Part shown: positions 33,911 to 42,923 of the stretch, one piece after another
Layout of the letters: each line of letters opens with the position of its first letter
Numbering within the stretch: the first letter of the stretch is position 1
Source of the DNA: CAIODY01 sp046051225
GTDB taxonomy: Bacteria; Bacteroidota; Bacteroidia; Chitinophagales; CAIODY01
Length of the DNA: 64,000 nt
Assembly (NCBI GenBank): GCA_046051225.1
Contig: JBJOOR010000012.1
Span: 1-64,000 of the forward strand
Direction of reading: 5' to 3'
Translations under genes and position numbers: made by a program
Notes under the pieces: model-generated
Seen by the model: only the letters and a program-made list of their open reading frames with translations
Databases searched by the model: none
What the model was told of the DNA's origin: nothing

Positions 33911-35116
33911 TTAAAAATTTAATTCGTGTCCCATTTTATCTCTTTTTGTTTCTAAATAATGATGATTATGAATATTAGGTACAACAGGTATTGGCACATT
34001 ATCAACTATCTCTAAACCATACCCAATCAAGCCTGCACGTTTTTTAGGATTATTGGTAAGCAATTTTATTTTATGAATTCCTATATGATTTAATATTTGA
34101 GCGCCTACACCATAATCACGTTCATCAGGTTTAAAGCCTAATTCTAAATTAGCTTCTACTGTATCCATTCCTTCTTCTTGTAATTTATAGGCTTTCAATT
34201 TATTTAATAAACCGATGCCTCTACCTTCTTGATTCATGTATAACACCACACCTCTACCTTCTTCATTTATTATCGACATGGCTTGATGCAATTGCTCACC
34301 ACAATCACAACGTAACGAACCTAAAATATCGCCTGTAACGCAGCTGCTATGAACTCTTACCATCACTGCATCATCTTTTGTCCAATTGCCTTTTTTTAAA
34401 GCTAAATGTGTTTCGTGTGAGTTTAATTGTGTAAAAGCAATCAACTCAAATTCGCCCCATTTGGTAGGCATTTTAACTCGGGTTTCTTCTTTAATCAAAC
34501 ATTCGTGCTTCATGCGGTAAGCCACCAAATCTTCAATCGAAACTATTTTTAAATCGTGTTGCTTTGCAATTTCCATTAACTGTGGCAAACGAGCCATGGT
34601 ACCATCTTCGTTCATTATTTCTACAATTGCACCTGCTGGTTCAAAACCTGCTAGCACAGCTAAATCAATGGCTGCTTCGGTATGCCCTGTACGGCGCAGT
34701 ACGCCACCTTTTTGTGCTTTTAAAGGAAATATATGTCCTGGTCTGCCAAACTCTTCAGGTTTAATATTTTCATCCAACATTGCTAATACCGTTTTGCTTC
34801 GGTCTTGCGCCGAAATACCTGTTGAACAACCATGACCTAATAAATCAATCGAAACTGTAAATGGTGTAGCATGCGAACTGGTGTTGGTGGTAACCATCAT
34901 ATCTAATTCTAAGCGGTTGCAAATTTCTTCGCTAATAGGTGCACAAATTAAACCTCTACCATATTTAGACATAAAATTGATTACTTCGGGTGTTGCACAA
35001 CGAGCTGCTACCACAAAGTCGCCTTCATTCTCTCTATCTTCATCATCTACAACGATAATTAATTTACCATTTTTAATATCCTCAATGGCTTCTTCAATTT
35101 TATTTAGCATACTCAT
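33911..35116 (-). CDS. ribBA: Bifunctional 3,4-DHBP synthase / GTP cyclohydrolase II
   Basis: The fused enzyme makes both precursors of riboflavin. The N-terminal RibB half (about 1-200) has IVVDDEDRENEGDFVVAA, then PEEFGRPGHIFPL and RTGHTEAAIDLA. The RibA half follows with VRVHSSCVTGDILGSLRCDC (zinc cysteines), YMNQEGRGIGLLNKLKAY and RDYGVGAQIL. The 401-residue length is normal. It follows dcd after four bases, so they are co-transcribed. Confidence 0.97.
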   Translation of the reverse strand: MSMLNKIEEAIEDIKNGKLIIVVDDEDRENEGDFVVAARCATPEVINFMSKYGRGLICAPISEEICNRLELDMMVTTNTSSHATPFTVSIDLLGHGCSTGISAQDRSKTVLAMLDENIKPEEFGRPGHIFPLKAQKGGVLRRTGHTEAAIDLAVLAGFEPAGAIVEIMNEDGTMARLPQLMEIAKQHDLKIVSIEDLVAYRMKHECLIKEETRVKMPTKWGEFELIAFTQLNSHETHLALKKGNWTKDDAVMVRVHSSCVTGDILGSLRCDCGEQLHQAMSIINEEGRGVVLYMNQEGRGIGLLNKLKAYKLQEEGMDTVEANLELGFKPDERDYGVGAQILNHIGIHKIKLLTNNPKKRAGLIGYGLEIVDNVPIPVVPNIHNHHYLETKRDKMGHELNF

Positions 35117-35120
35117 TTTT

Positions 35121-35657
35121 TTATTTAAAATTCTTCCACATCATACTTTCTACAGGGCGAATATTTCGGCTATTATATTTTGCCGATTTTTTACTATTAT
35201 ACATATTTTCAATATTGCCATCTACTACAAAATAAATTAACTGACCTACGGGCATACCTGCATAAACTCTTACTGGTTGTGCTACTGATATTTCTAATGT
35301 CCAATGATTACAAAATCCTACGTCGCCTTTGCCAGCAGTGGCATGTATATCAATTCCTAATCTACCAATGCTACTTTTACCTTCTAAAAAAGGTACATGG
35401 GCAAGCGTTTCGGTATATTCTTCGGTTACACCCAAATACAATGTGTTGGGCTGTAATACAAATCCTTCTTCACCAATTTCAAAATGCTCCACTTCATTGT
35501 GCTTTTTAGCATCTAATACTCTGTCTTTGTAAATAGATAAATATTTACCAAGATGCACATCGTAGCTGTTTGTACCCAAACATTCACGATTATAAGGTTC
35601 TATTAAAATAGTTCCTTTTTCAATTTCTTCTAAAATTTTTATGTCAGATAAAATCAT
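35121..35657 (-). CDS. dcd: dCTP deaminase
   Basis: The enzyme turns dCTP into dUTP for thymidylate synthesis. The 178 residues show GTNSYDVHLGKYL, the catalytic region LEGKSSIGRLGIDIHATAG and GFCNHWTLEI, with QPVRVYAGMPVGQLIYF after it; these are Dcd motifs. The promoter box TATTTTTG (35682-35689, minus strand) lies 24 bases upstream. Confidence 0.95.
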   Translation of the reverse strand: MILSDIKILEEIEKGTILIEPYNRECLGTNSYDVHLGKYLSIYKDRVLDAKKHNEVEHFEIGEEGFVLQPNTLYLGVTEEYTETLAHVPFLEGKSSIGRLGIDIHATAGKGDVGFCNHWTLEISVAQPVRVYAGMPVGQLIYFVVDGNIENMYNSKKSAKYNSRNIRPVESMMWKNFK

Positions 35658-35681
35658 GTGGAGGCTTTATGTTAATTTGCG

Positions 35682-35689
35682 CAAAAATA
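35682..35689 (-). promoter_or_regulatory. -7 promoter box TATTTTTG for dcd-ribBA
   Basis: It is read on the minus strand, 24 bases before ATG 35657. A near match TTAATTTG (35672-35679) points the other way toward 35709, so the two promoters overlap. Confidence 0.55.
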
Positions 35690-35708
35690 AAAAAACAATT
35701 TCATTCCA

Positions 35709-36329
35709 TTGCCTAAACACTTAGAAATAGAACAATCAACTTTTAAAATAGTTTTATGGTATATTACCGAGCCATTATCTTTTTTCGAAAATATAATGAC
35801 TAATTGGGGTGATGATTATGTTAAGATAAAAGCCGAAAATAGAAAGCTGCAATATGCTGCCAGCCGATATGCTACATCGCTTTTAACTTTTAATAATGAT
35901 GCTTCGCAAATAAAAAAAGGTGAATTTAATCGACCATTTTTACAAAACCCGAATGAACATATTTCTATATCGCATGATGGAAATTGGGCGGCGGTGGCAA
36001 TTGGAAAACAACAAGTGGGGGTTGATGTTTTTTGTATGCAAGCCAGAGTATTGCGAATTGCAGATAAATTTATTAATGCGGATGAAAAAATAATTTTAGA
36101 GCAAAATATTCAATCAGAACCCGATAAAATACTTTATTACAGCCTATTGTGGAGTATTAAAGAAGCTGTTTTTAAATGGATGCAATTGCAAAACATTGAA
36201 TTTAAAACAGATATTGTATTAACAGAATTAAAACCCAATAGAGCTTTAATACAAACAAAAATTGCTACCGATGTTGAAGTTAATTTTAGAATAGAAAACG
36301 AATTTTGTTTGTGTTGGATAGCCCAATAA
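35709..36329 (+). CDS. 4'-phosphopantetheinyl transferase superfamily protein
   Basis: The enzyme activates carrier proteins by attaching the CoA phosphopantetheine arm. The 206 residues contain the Mg-binding VGVDVFC motif near 109 and the later LLWSIKEAVFKWMQL, with the WSxKEA(x)K signature. The upstream NPNEHISISHDGNWAAVAIG also fits. It starts with TTG; the first internal ATG (codon 30) would remove family-typical N-terminal sequence. Being Sfp-like in length, it may serve fatty acid synthesis if no acpS is elsewhere. Confidence 0.88.
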   Translation: MPKHLEIEQSTFKIVLWYITEPLSFFENIMTNWGDDYVKIKAENRKLQYAASRYATSLLTFNNDASQIKKGEFNRPFLQNPNEHISISHDGNWAAVAIGKQQVGVDVFCMQARVLRIADKFINADEKIILEQNIQSEPDKILYYSLLWSIKEAVFKWMQLQNIEFKTDIVLTELKPNRALIQTKIATDVEVNFRIENEFCLCWIAQ

Positions 36330-36440
36330 TAAATTAATATTAATCCAACTTAATAATATGTAAGTAATATAGGCTTAACATTTAAGTAACATTGGTTTGG
36401 CACTTTTGCGCCACGTAAAAACAAATAAAACAAAATATAA

Positions 36441-37838
36441 ATGAAGAAACTAATTACACTTGGCGCATTTGCTTTATTAAGCACAGCCGCCTTTTCGCAA
36501 GAAGCTACCACACCCACTAACGACCAATTGAACAGCGACATTCAAGGCATTAAAAGTGACATTGCTTCAATGAAAAAATTAAAAATCAGTGGTTATGTTC
36601 AAACGCAAGTACAATTTGCTGATAGCATGAATGTTAACTCATTTGAAGGTGGAAATTTTTCGGGCAATGATAAAAGATTTGCTGTTCGTAGAGGTCGTAT
36701 TAAATTTGATTATAGTAATACAACGCCCGAAGGTATTGTGCGCAGCCAATATGTATTTCAAATGGATATGAGTGAAGGCGGCTTTGCTGTAAAAGATGCG
36801 TATGCTAAATTTACTGAACCTTATACCAATTGGTTTTCGGTAACAATGGGTATTCAAAATCGTCCGTTTGGTTTTGAAGTTCCGTTTTCTTCAAGTCTTC
36901 GTGAATCGCCTGAACGTGGCAGAATGAGCCAAATTTTATTTCCACAAGAAAGAGATTTAGGTGCTATGATTACTTTAGAAGGACCAAAAACATCTCGTTG
37001 GAATTGGTTAAAAATTCAAGGTGGATTATTTAATGGTAATGGTAATGCTACCAAAGAATATAAATTTACTAAAGATGTAATTGGACAAATTATTTTGAAA
37101 AAATCGTTTATGGAAGAAAGATTAAAAATAAGTGGTGGCGCTTCATACTATAATGGTAGTGTGTTACAAGGCAACAGCATGGTTTTTAATCCAGGTACAT
37201 TATCGGATGGTACAAATGCTTTAGTATTAGATGCTACAAAAGTTAATGCTAACAATTTCAGCAAAAGACAATATACTGGTTTAGATGCACAAGTTTCATT
37301 TGATTCTAAAGCTGGTTTAACCACTATTCGTGGCGAATATATTTATGGTACGCAACCTTCTGCGGTTGATACTTTAGGATATTATAAAGGTAAAATGTCG
37401 TGGTCGCAGGCTAGCACAACAAGCCCAAATTCAGCATTAATTCCAGGTACTGTGTTGAACGCAAAAGCAAATGTATTATCAACTACAGCAACTTATAATC
37501 GTAATTTTAGCGGCTTGTATATTTATGTGGTTCAAAATATTATGCATAGTAAGCATGATGTGTTTGTAAAGTATGATGTGTATGACCCTAATACAAAAGT
37601 GGCTGGAAGCGATATTGTTTCTTCAAAAACAATTAATACTGTAAAAACATCTACTAATTTAACCGTTGCTGATATTAAATTTGCAACATTAGGCTTAGGT
37701 TATATTTACCATTTTGATGAAAATGTTAAATTTACACTTTACTATGCTATGGTTACTAACGAAAATACTGGCTTAGCAAATTTTACACGAGATATTAAAG
37801 ACAATATTTTTACGGTTAGAATGCAATATAAATTCTAA
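36441..37838 (+). CDS. Porin of the phosphate-selective (OprO/OprP-like) family
   Basis: This is an outer-membrane beta-barrel. Signal peptide cut after AAFSQ; a short coiled coil (QLNSDIQGIKSDIASMKKLK, about 29-48) precedes the barrel, as in trimeric OprP-type porins. The barrel opens ISGYVQTQVQFAD, has RRGRIKFDYSN, the conserved GIQNRPFGFEVPFSS and FPQERDLGAMI, and ends with a terminal Phe in VRMQYKF. Phosphate selectivity is a family name only; no pst genes are nearby. The promoter box is CACTTTTG (36401-36408). Confidence 0.9.
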   Translation: MKKLITLGAFALLSTAAFSQEATTPTNDQLNSDIQGIKSDIASMKKLKISGYVQTQVQFADSMNVNSFEGGNFSGNDKRFAVRRGRIKFDYSNTTPEGIVRSQYVFQMDMSEGGFAVKDAYAKFTEPYTNWFSVTMGIQNRPFGFEVPFSSSLRESPERGRMSQILFPQERDLGAMITLEGPKTSRWNWLKIQGGLFNGNGNATKEYKFTKDVIGQIILKKSFMEERLKISGGASYYNGSVLQGNSMVFNPGTLSDGTNALVLDATKVNANNFSKRQYTGLDAQVSFDSKAGLTTIRGEYIYGTQPSAVDTLGYYKGKMSWSQASTTSPNSALIPGTVLNAKANVLSTTATYNRNFSGLYIYVVQNIMHSKHDVFVKYDVYDPNTKVAGSDIVSSKTINTVKTSTNLTVADIKFATLGLGYIYHFDENVKFTLYYAMVTNENTGLANFTRDIKDNIFTVRMQYKF

Positions 37839-37860
37839 TTTGGTTTATTCTTTTTACTTA

Positions 37861-37893
37861 AAAAGCCGCTTCAATAATTTGAGGCGGCTTTTT
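37861..37893 (+). terminator. Rho-independent terminator after the porin
   Basis: AGCCGCTTC and GAGGCGGCT form the stem, flanked by A- and T-runs. It lies 22 bases after the stop. Confidence 0.85.
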
Positions 37894-38039
37894 GTATTTT
37901 AATGAATGATAGTAGGATTTTTTGCAAAAAATCGATTGCTGTAAACGAAGAATAAATAAAACTAGCGATAGAAATTTTAAATTTCATAGCCCTAGTGTGG
38001 TGGCTTATGCCAACGCTATAGCCTTGCTAATACACAACA

Positions 38040-38447
38040 TTATTCTCCAAAATATTCTACATAAATATTTTCGGTTTCGTGAAGTTTAATACAATGTAAG
38101 GTGCAGTTTTTTATATGTGGTTGTAATTGTTGCCAAATGGCTTTAGCAAAATTTTCGGCACTGGGTATTGTATCCTTTAAAAAATCTACATCTAGGTTTA
38201 AATTTTTATGGTCAACTTTTTCTAAAATATGTTCTTTAATTAATGAGCTTATTTCTTTCATGTTTACTACATAACCCAAATCAGCATCAATTGTGCCTTT
38301 TACGGTTACATACAATACATAATTATGCCCATGCCAATTAGGATTGGCGCAGCCACCAAATATTTCTAAATTTTTTTCATCGCTCCAATTTGCATTATGC
38401 AATTTATGAGCGGCATTAAAATGTTCTCTACGAGTTAAATAAAACAT
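38040..38447 (-). CDS. queD: 6-pyruvoyl tetrahydropterin synthase family (QueD)
   Basis: QueD makes 6-carboxy-tetrahydropterin, the first committed intermediate of queuosine. The 135 residues show FNAAHKLHN and NPNWHGHNYVLYV with the three zinc histidines, and CIKLHETENIYVEYFGE at the end with the catalytic His/Glu. No other que gene is nearby, so a biopterin role cannot be fully ruled out. The ATG lies four bases after a TAATTTTG box. Confidence 0.92.
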   Translation of the reverse strand: MFYLTRREHFNAAHKLHNANWSDEKNLEIFGGCANPNWHGHNYVLYVTVKGTIDADLGYVVNMKEISSLIKEHILEKVDHKNLNLDVDFLKDTIPSAENFAKAIWQQLQPHIKNCTLHCIKLHETENIYVEYFGE

Positions 38448-38451
38448 AAGG

Positions 38452-38459
38452 CAAAATTA
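38452..38459 (-). promoter_or_regulatory. -7 box TAATTTTG directly before queD
   Basis: On the minus strand only four bases separate the box from the queD ATG, implying a leaderless message. Confidence 0.6.
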
Positions 38460-38503
38460 TATTTTTGAAATTAATATTAATCTATCATCAGCCATAGATT
38501 TTG

Positions 38504-38511
38504 TAAATTTG
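38504..38511 (+). promoter_or_regulatory. -7 box TAAATTTG directly before mqnB
   Basis: Four bases separate the box from ATG 38516. It mirrors the queD box 44 bases away in the other direction. Confidence 0.6.
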
Positions 38512-38515
38512 CTAC

Positions 38516-39208
38516 ATGCATTTATTATTTGTAGCAGCCACATTGCCCGAAGCCGAAAGATTGATTCAACAATTTTCTTTTACTAAAAAAGAAAATCTTT
38601 ATTCGGTAAAAGTAAACAATCATTTAATCGAATTGTTGCTAACGGGCGTAGGCAGTGTTAACACCGTGTATCAATTGCAAAAATATGTAGCCAATAATAA
38701 TCCTGATATGGCGATACAATTCGGCATAGCAGGTATTCGTGAGCATTTTACCGAATTGGGCAATTGTTTTTTTATTACCGAAGATTGTTTTGCCGATATT
38801 GGCGTATTTGAAAACAATGAATACAAAAATATATTTGATATGAATTTTGCCGATGATAATCAAGTACCATTTATTGATGGTAAATTAAAATGTAAACCCA
38901 ATGAAGTATTAAAGTTGCCAACCATTTTAGCCGCCTCATCTCGTACTATTAATTTAATAGAATCGGATACAACAAGGTTAACTATATTAAATAAAAAATA
39001 CAATACAGATGCTGAAAGTATGGAAGGTGGTGCATTTTATTATGTAATGTTGCAAACCAATATTTCGTTTTTGCAAATTAGGTCGGCATCAAATACGATA
39101 GGCGAACGAGATAAATTAAAATGGAAGATGAAATTAGCAATTGATAATATAAATGAATTAATTTTGAACATAATTGAAGAAAATATTTTAAAACAACCCC
39201 ATGCATAA
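38516..39208 (+). CDS. mqnB: Futalosine hydrolase
   Basis: This nucleosidase of the MTA/SAH phosphorylase fold splits (aminodeoxy)futalosine in the alternative menaquinone pathway. The 230 residues include LLFVAATLPEAERL, VGSVNTVYQLQ, IQFGIAGIR, and NTDAESMEGGAFYYV with the catalytic Glu-Ser-Met-Glu pattern, then LQIRSASNTIGERD, diagnostic of MqnB. No other mqn gene is present. The last eight bases overlap era. Confidence 0.88.
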   Translation: MHLLFVAATLPEAERLIQQFSFTKKENLYSVKVNNHLIELLLTGVGSVNTVYQLQKYVANNNPDMAIQFGIAGIREHFTELGNCFFITEDCFADIGVFENNEYKNIFDMNFADDNQVPFIDGKLKCKPNEVLKLPTILAASSRTINLIESDTTRLTILNKKYNTDAESMEGGAFYYVMLQTNISFLQIRSASNTIGERDKLKWKMKLAIDNINELILNIIEENILKQPHA

Positions 39209-40094
39209 ATCAGGATTTGTAAATATAATAGGCTTACCCAATGTTGGAAAATCTACATTAATGAATGCTATGATTGGCGAAAAGCTTTCCATTGTATCGC
39301 CTAAAGCACAAACCACCCGAAAACGAATAATAGGAATAGTAAATACCGAAGATTATCAAATTGTATTTAATGATACGCCTGGCATATTGCAACCACAATA
39401 TAAAATGCAACAAGCCATGGCAAAAGTGGTAAGCGAAGCCATTAAAGATGCCGATATTATGGTGTATTTAATTGAAGCAAATATGAATGAAATAGTTGCT
39501 AGCGGTTGGTTAGATGGAATGAATACAGATGCTAAAATATTTGTAGTGATTAATAAAATTGATATGATTTTGCCTTCGATGTTAGACCGAAAATTAGATT
39601 TTTGGCGCAATCATAAAAGTGTGGTAGAAGCCATTGGTGTATCGGCTTTAGAAAAAACAAATTTGAATATTTTAATGGGTAAATTAGTAGAACATTTACC
39701 CGAAGGCGAAGCCTATTATTCGAAAGAAGATTTAAGCGATAGAAATACCAGATTTTTTTGTGGCGAATATATTCGTGAAAAAATATTTCTTCAATTTGCC
39801 GAGGAAATACCTTACCATACAGATGTATTAGTAATGGATTATGTAGAGAAGCCCGATATAGATGTTATTATTGCTACTATAATTGTAAATAAAGAATCGC
39901 ATAAAAAAATAATGATTGGCAAAAATGGCGATGCCATTAAAAAATTGGGTACAGCCGCTCGAAAGGATATTGAAGAGTTTATTCGTAAAAAAGCATTTTT
40001 AGAATTGAGTGTAAAAGTGGTAGAAGATTGGATTAGTAGCGAACATCAATTAAAAAAGCTGGGCTACATTGATTATAATCATACTAAATTTTAA
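39201..40094 (+). CDS. era: GTPase Era
   Basis: Era binds 16S rRNA and helps build the small subunit. The 297 residues have G1 GLPNVGKST (11-19), G2 around TTRKRIIGI, G3 DTPG and G4 NKID. The C-terminal KH domain has KIMIGKNGDAIKKLGTAARKDIEEF, near residue 235. It is fully conserved in length and motif order. Confidence 0.97.
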   Translation: MHKSGFVNIIGLPNVGKSTLMNAMIGEKLSIVSPKAQTTRKRIIGIVNTEDYQIVFNDTPGILQPQYKMQQAMAKVVSEAIKDADIMVYLIEANMNEIVASGWLDGMNTDAKIFVVINKIDMILPSMLDRKLDFWRNHKSVVEAIGVSALEKTNLNILMGKLVEHLPEGEAYYSKEDLSDRNTRFFCGEYIREKIFLQFAEEIPYHTDVLVMDYVEKPDIDVIIATIIVNKESHKKIMIGKNGDAIKKLGTAARKDIEEFIRKKAFLELSVKVVEDWISSEHQLKKLGYIDYNHTKF

Positions 40095-40117
40095 GATAAA
40101 AGCATACCTGTTTTATA

Positions 40118-40714
40118 ATGGATACATCGCTAAACTCGGATTATTGGAACAATAGATATGCAAATAATGAAACCACTTGGGATGTTGGTAAAGTTACCAC
40201 TCCGCTAAAAAAATTTATCGAAACGTTTGAAAACAAGGCAGTTCAAATTTTGTTGCCAGGCTGTGGCAATGCACATGAGGTAGAATGTTTGCTGGATAAT
40301 GGATTTACAAATATTACACTTATTGACATTTCGGAATTGGCGATTTATCAAATAAAGCATCGATTTGAAAAAGCCATTGCTGATAATAAATTGAAAATAA
40401 TTTGGGGCGATTTTTTTCTGCACCACGGTTCGTACGATTTAATTATTGAACAAACTTTTTTTTGTGCCATTCATCCATCGCTTCGCCAAAATTATGCTAC
40501 AAAAATGAACGAACTTTTATCTGCCAAAGGATTATTGGCAGGAGTTTTATTTAATAGAGTTTTCGAAAAAGAAGGTCCACCATTTGGTGGCAGCGAAATA
40601 GAATACAGAAAACTATTTAGCTATTATTTTGAGATAAAAAAAATGGAATTGTGTTACAATTCCATTCCACAGCGCCAAGGCAACGAGTTATTTATTATAC
40701 TTACTAAAGGCTGA
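40118..40714 (+). CDS. TPMT-family SAM-dependent methyltransferase
   Basis: The 198 residues match the thiopurine methyltransferase-like group. It opens YWNNRYANNETTWDVG, has the SAM loop ILLPGCGNAHEVECLLDNG near 47, and EQTFFCAIHP followed by GPPFGGSEIEYRKLF. Known relatives methylate sulfur, selenium or tellurium compounds and small thiols; the substrate here is unknown. It is 23 bases after era. Confidence 0.88.
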   Translation: MDTSLNSDYWNNRYANNETTWDVGKVTTPLKKFIETFENKAVQILLPGCGNAHEVECLLDNGFTNITLIDISELAIYQIKHRFEKAIADNKLKIIWGDFFLHHGSYDLIIEQTFFCAIHPSLRQNYATKMNELLSAKGLLAGVLFNRVFEKEGPPFGGSEIEYRKLFSYYFEIKKMELCYNSIPQRQGNELFIILTKG

Positions 40715-40719
40715 TAAAT

Positions 40720-41556
40720 TTAGTTTTTTTTACATCTTATATTAAAATAGCTACCAGCCACTATCATACCTTCTACAAATGCAAAATTTTGATAACCTCT
40801 TCCGCTATCATATCTACCATTTAGTAAAAATCCTGTAAGGTCAATCCAACCCATTCTTAATTGTGGGCGTATAAAAAAATATTTGCCAATTGTAAGTTCA
40901 ACACCTTGATAACTACTTACACCAAAGCCACATAAATTAAATTCATTATCAATTCCATAACCCATCAAATGCAATTCAGATTTGGTTACCATTTCGGCAA
41001 TGCCTACACCGCTCTTTAAAGCCAACTCTATTTTTTTGTGTTGATATATTTTTGTTCTATAATCAATATCTAACGAAATTAAATTTAACCCATTCGTATG
41101 GTCTAAATACATAAAGCCGTTTAATGGCATTGATGTGCCTTCGAACGAACTAGGAAATTTTGATTGTTCTGGAAAATTGGCTTTAGCCGTATTGCCCGAT
41201 ACTACAGCCGTTTGGCTTCTATCTACCACATATTTCATGTGGTCTAATCCAATAGAAACAGCAACATGATTATTCAAATAATAGCCAATTCTATAATCAT
41301 ATTGCGCCACAGTTATAGAAGTAGGATTTACATAATTTTTTAAATTAAATGGATAAGGTTTATCTCGAGCTTTTAATTGATAAAATCGTAAATCGAAATT
41401 ATCGCCTTTTAAATGCACATTGCTATTAGAATAAAACGAACGATTATAACCCCAATGAAAATAAAACCGATGTGCTAATTGTAAGGTATCAGCAGCATTG
41501 GTATTGCTATTTTGTATCAATAAAAATGCGGCGAAAAAGAATATTTTTTTTAACAT
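40720..41556 (-). CDS. Hypothetical outer membrane protein
   Basis: I do not recognise a family. The 278 residues carry a signal peptide cut near TNAAD. The rest alternates aromatic and polar residues, as in beta-barrels: HRFYFHWGYNRSFYSNSN, YDYRIGYYLNNHVAVSIGLD, YFFIRPQLRMGWIDLTGF, ending in AGSYFNIRCKKN. A small eight- or ten-strand barrel is plausible. It converges on the TPMT-like gene with five bases between stops. Confidence 0.7.
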   Translation of the reverse strand: MLKKIFFFAAFLLIQNSNTNAADTLQLAHRFYFHWGYNRSFYSNSNVHLKGDNFDLRFYQLKARDKPYPFNLKNYVNPTSITVAQYDYRIGYYLNNHVAVSIGLDHMKYVVDRSQTAVVSGNTAKANFPEQSKFPSSFEGTSMPLNGFMYLDHTNGLNLISLDIDYRTKIYQHKKIELALKSGVGIAEMVTKSELHLMGYGIDNEFNLCGFGVSSYQGVELTIGKYFFIRPQLRMGWIDLTGFLLNGRYDSGRGYQNFAFVEGMIVAGSYFNIRCKKN

Positions 41557-41627
41557 AATTAAATTTAATGTTTAAAGGTGTGCATCATTTTTAAGTCAAA
41601 GTATGATGTATATCATGCTTATTTTTT

Positions 41628-41975
41628 TTAAACCGAAAATGAAGTACCGCAGCCACATGTTTTTGTAGCATTAGGGTTTTTAAAAGTAAATCCTCTATCA
41701 TTTAAGCCGCTACCAAAATCTACTTCCATACCACTTAAATATAATTCATGCGCTTGGTTTAAATAAATTTTTACACCCTCTACATCAAAAATCATATCGC
41801 CTTGTTGATGGTTATCAAATTCTAAAATATAGGTCATGCCGCTGCATCCACCGCCTTTTACACCCACTCTAATGGCTTTATCACCCGTTATGTTTTCGGC
41901 TGCCATTATTCGTTTTAATTCAGCAATTGTACTTGCCGAAAAAGTAATTGGCATATTTATAATTGTATTTTCCAT
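41628..41975 (-). CDS. A-type iron-sulfur carrier protein (IscA/SufA/ErpA family)
   Basis: The protein carries Fe-S clusters to target enzymes. The 115 residues have GVKGGGCSGMTYIL (Cys44) and the terminal TCGCGTSF with Cys107 and Cys109, the three conserved ligands. FGSGLNDRGFTFKNPNA before the end is typical. No suf or isc genes are adjacent. It has its own TAAATTTG box (42003-42010). Confidence 0.94.
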   Translation of the reverse strand: MENTIINMPITFSASTIAELKRIMAAENITGDKAIRVGVKGGGCSGMTYILEFDNHQQGDMIFDVEGVKIYLNQAHELYLSGMEVDFGSGLNDRGFTFKNPNATKTCGCGTSFSV

Positions 41976-42002
41976 TGTTAAAATGTTTTTAATTTACTGG
42001 TG

Positions 42003-42010
42003 CAAATTTA
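42003..42010 (-). promoter_or_regulatory. -7 box TAAATTTG for the Fe-S carrier gene
   Basis: It is read on the minus strand, 27 bases before ATG 41975 and divergent from the box at 42032. Confidence 0.6.
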
Positions 42011-42031
42011 CACATCAATTTATCAAAACAC

Positions 42032-42039
42032 TACATTTG
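42032..42039 (+). promoter_or_regulatory. -7 box TACATTTG directly before 42045
   Basis: Five bases separate the box from ATG 42045, so the transcript would be leaderless. It also rules out a longer start at 42000. Confidence 0.6.
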
Positions 42040-42044
42040 CAATT

Positions 42045-42572
42045 ATGTTTAAAGAAATATTAGAAATACTAAAGTACACATTGCCTGCATTAATAGTTTT
42101 TGCAACGGCATATTATGCCATTCAATCATTTTTAAAAAATCAATTAAAAATTCAGGAAGTAAAACTGAAAGAAAACACTAGGCATTTAACTGCGCCTATT
42201 CGATTGCAGGCATACGAGCGATTAGCATTGCTAATGGAACGAATTGATTTATTTAGTTTGTTGCAACGGGTAAGAACGCAAAACATGACAGTGGCAGATT
42301 TGCAACTGATGATGATAAACCAAATACGAATGGAATGGGAGCATAATCTAAGCCAACAAATTTATGTAAGCAACGAAATATGGAGCATGGTTAGAAGTGC
42401 TAAAGAAGAAACCATTATGATAATTAATAAATTTGGAATGCAATTACCACCCCAAGCACCATCAAAAGAATTGGGTAAATTAATTTATGAATATTTGAAT
42501 GAATTAGAAGGCAAACCTGCATCAATGCGCACTTTAGATGAATTGAAAAAAGAATCGATGATGATATTATAA
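42045..42572 (+). CDS. Conserved hypothetical membrane-anchored protein
   Basis: The 175 residues begin with a transmembrane helix (LKYTLPALIVFATAYYAI) and continue as a soluble helical domain with IRLQAYERLALLMERID and RMEWEHNLSQQIYVS, ending with SMRTLDELKKESMMIL. This pattern is known to me as a conserved Bacteroidota protein of unknown function. The start is fixed by the promoter box. It appears to lead the transcript with the cytochrome and DinB genes. Confidence 0.8.
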   Translation: MFKEILEILKYTLPALIVFATAYYAIQSFLKNQLKIQEVKLKENTRHLTAPIRLQAYERLALLMERIDLFSLLQRVRTQNMTVADLQLMMINQIRMEWEHNLSQQIYVSNEIWSMVRSAKEETIMIINKFGMQLPPQAPSKELGKLIYEYLNELEGKPASMRTLDELKKESMMIL

Positions 42573-42583
42573 AACCATATAAA

Positions 42584-42916
42584 ATGAAAAAAATAATAGC
42601 TTTACTTGCTCTTACAATTGTATTGGCATGCAATACACCACCCGATAAAACAGGCAACGTGCGCTTAGAAAACGATGCCGATATGATTGCTTATGGCAAA
42701 AATATTTTTGGGCAACAATGTCAAAAATGCCATGGCGAAAATGGTGCATCCATGATGCCCAATATACCCAATTTAACAAAAACTAATTTGGCTACCGAAG
42801 AAGAAATAGGCAATGTAATATTTCACGGACGGGGCAATATGCCTGCATTTGAAGATGTAATTGGCGAACCCGAAATACGAGCTGTAAGTTTATATATCAT
42901 TAGTTTAAAAAAATAA
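42584..42916 (+). CDS. Lipoprotein c-type cytochrome
   Basis: This small electron carrier has 110 residues. Signal and lipobox VLAC give Cys16 for lipid attachment. Haem binding motif CQKCH (Cys46, Cys49, His50) with likely axial Met86 in GRGNMPAF; the fold is class I. It is probably held at the outer face of a membrane. Partners are not evident. It follows 42045-42572 after 11 bases. Confidence 0.9.
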   Translation: MKKIIALLALTIVLACNTPPDKTGNVRLENDADMIAYGKNIFGQQCQKCHGENGASMMPNIPNLTKTNLATEEEIGNVIFHGRGNMPAFEDVIGEPEIRAVSLYIISLKK

Positions 42917-42923
42917 AAAGCCA

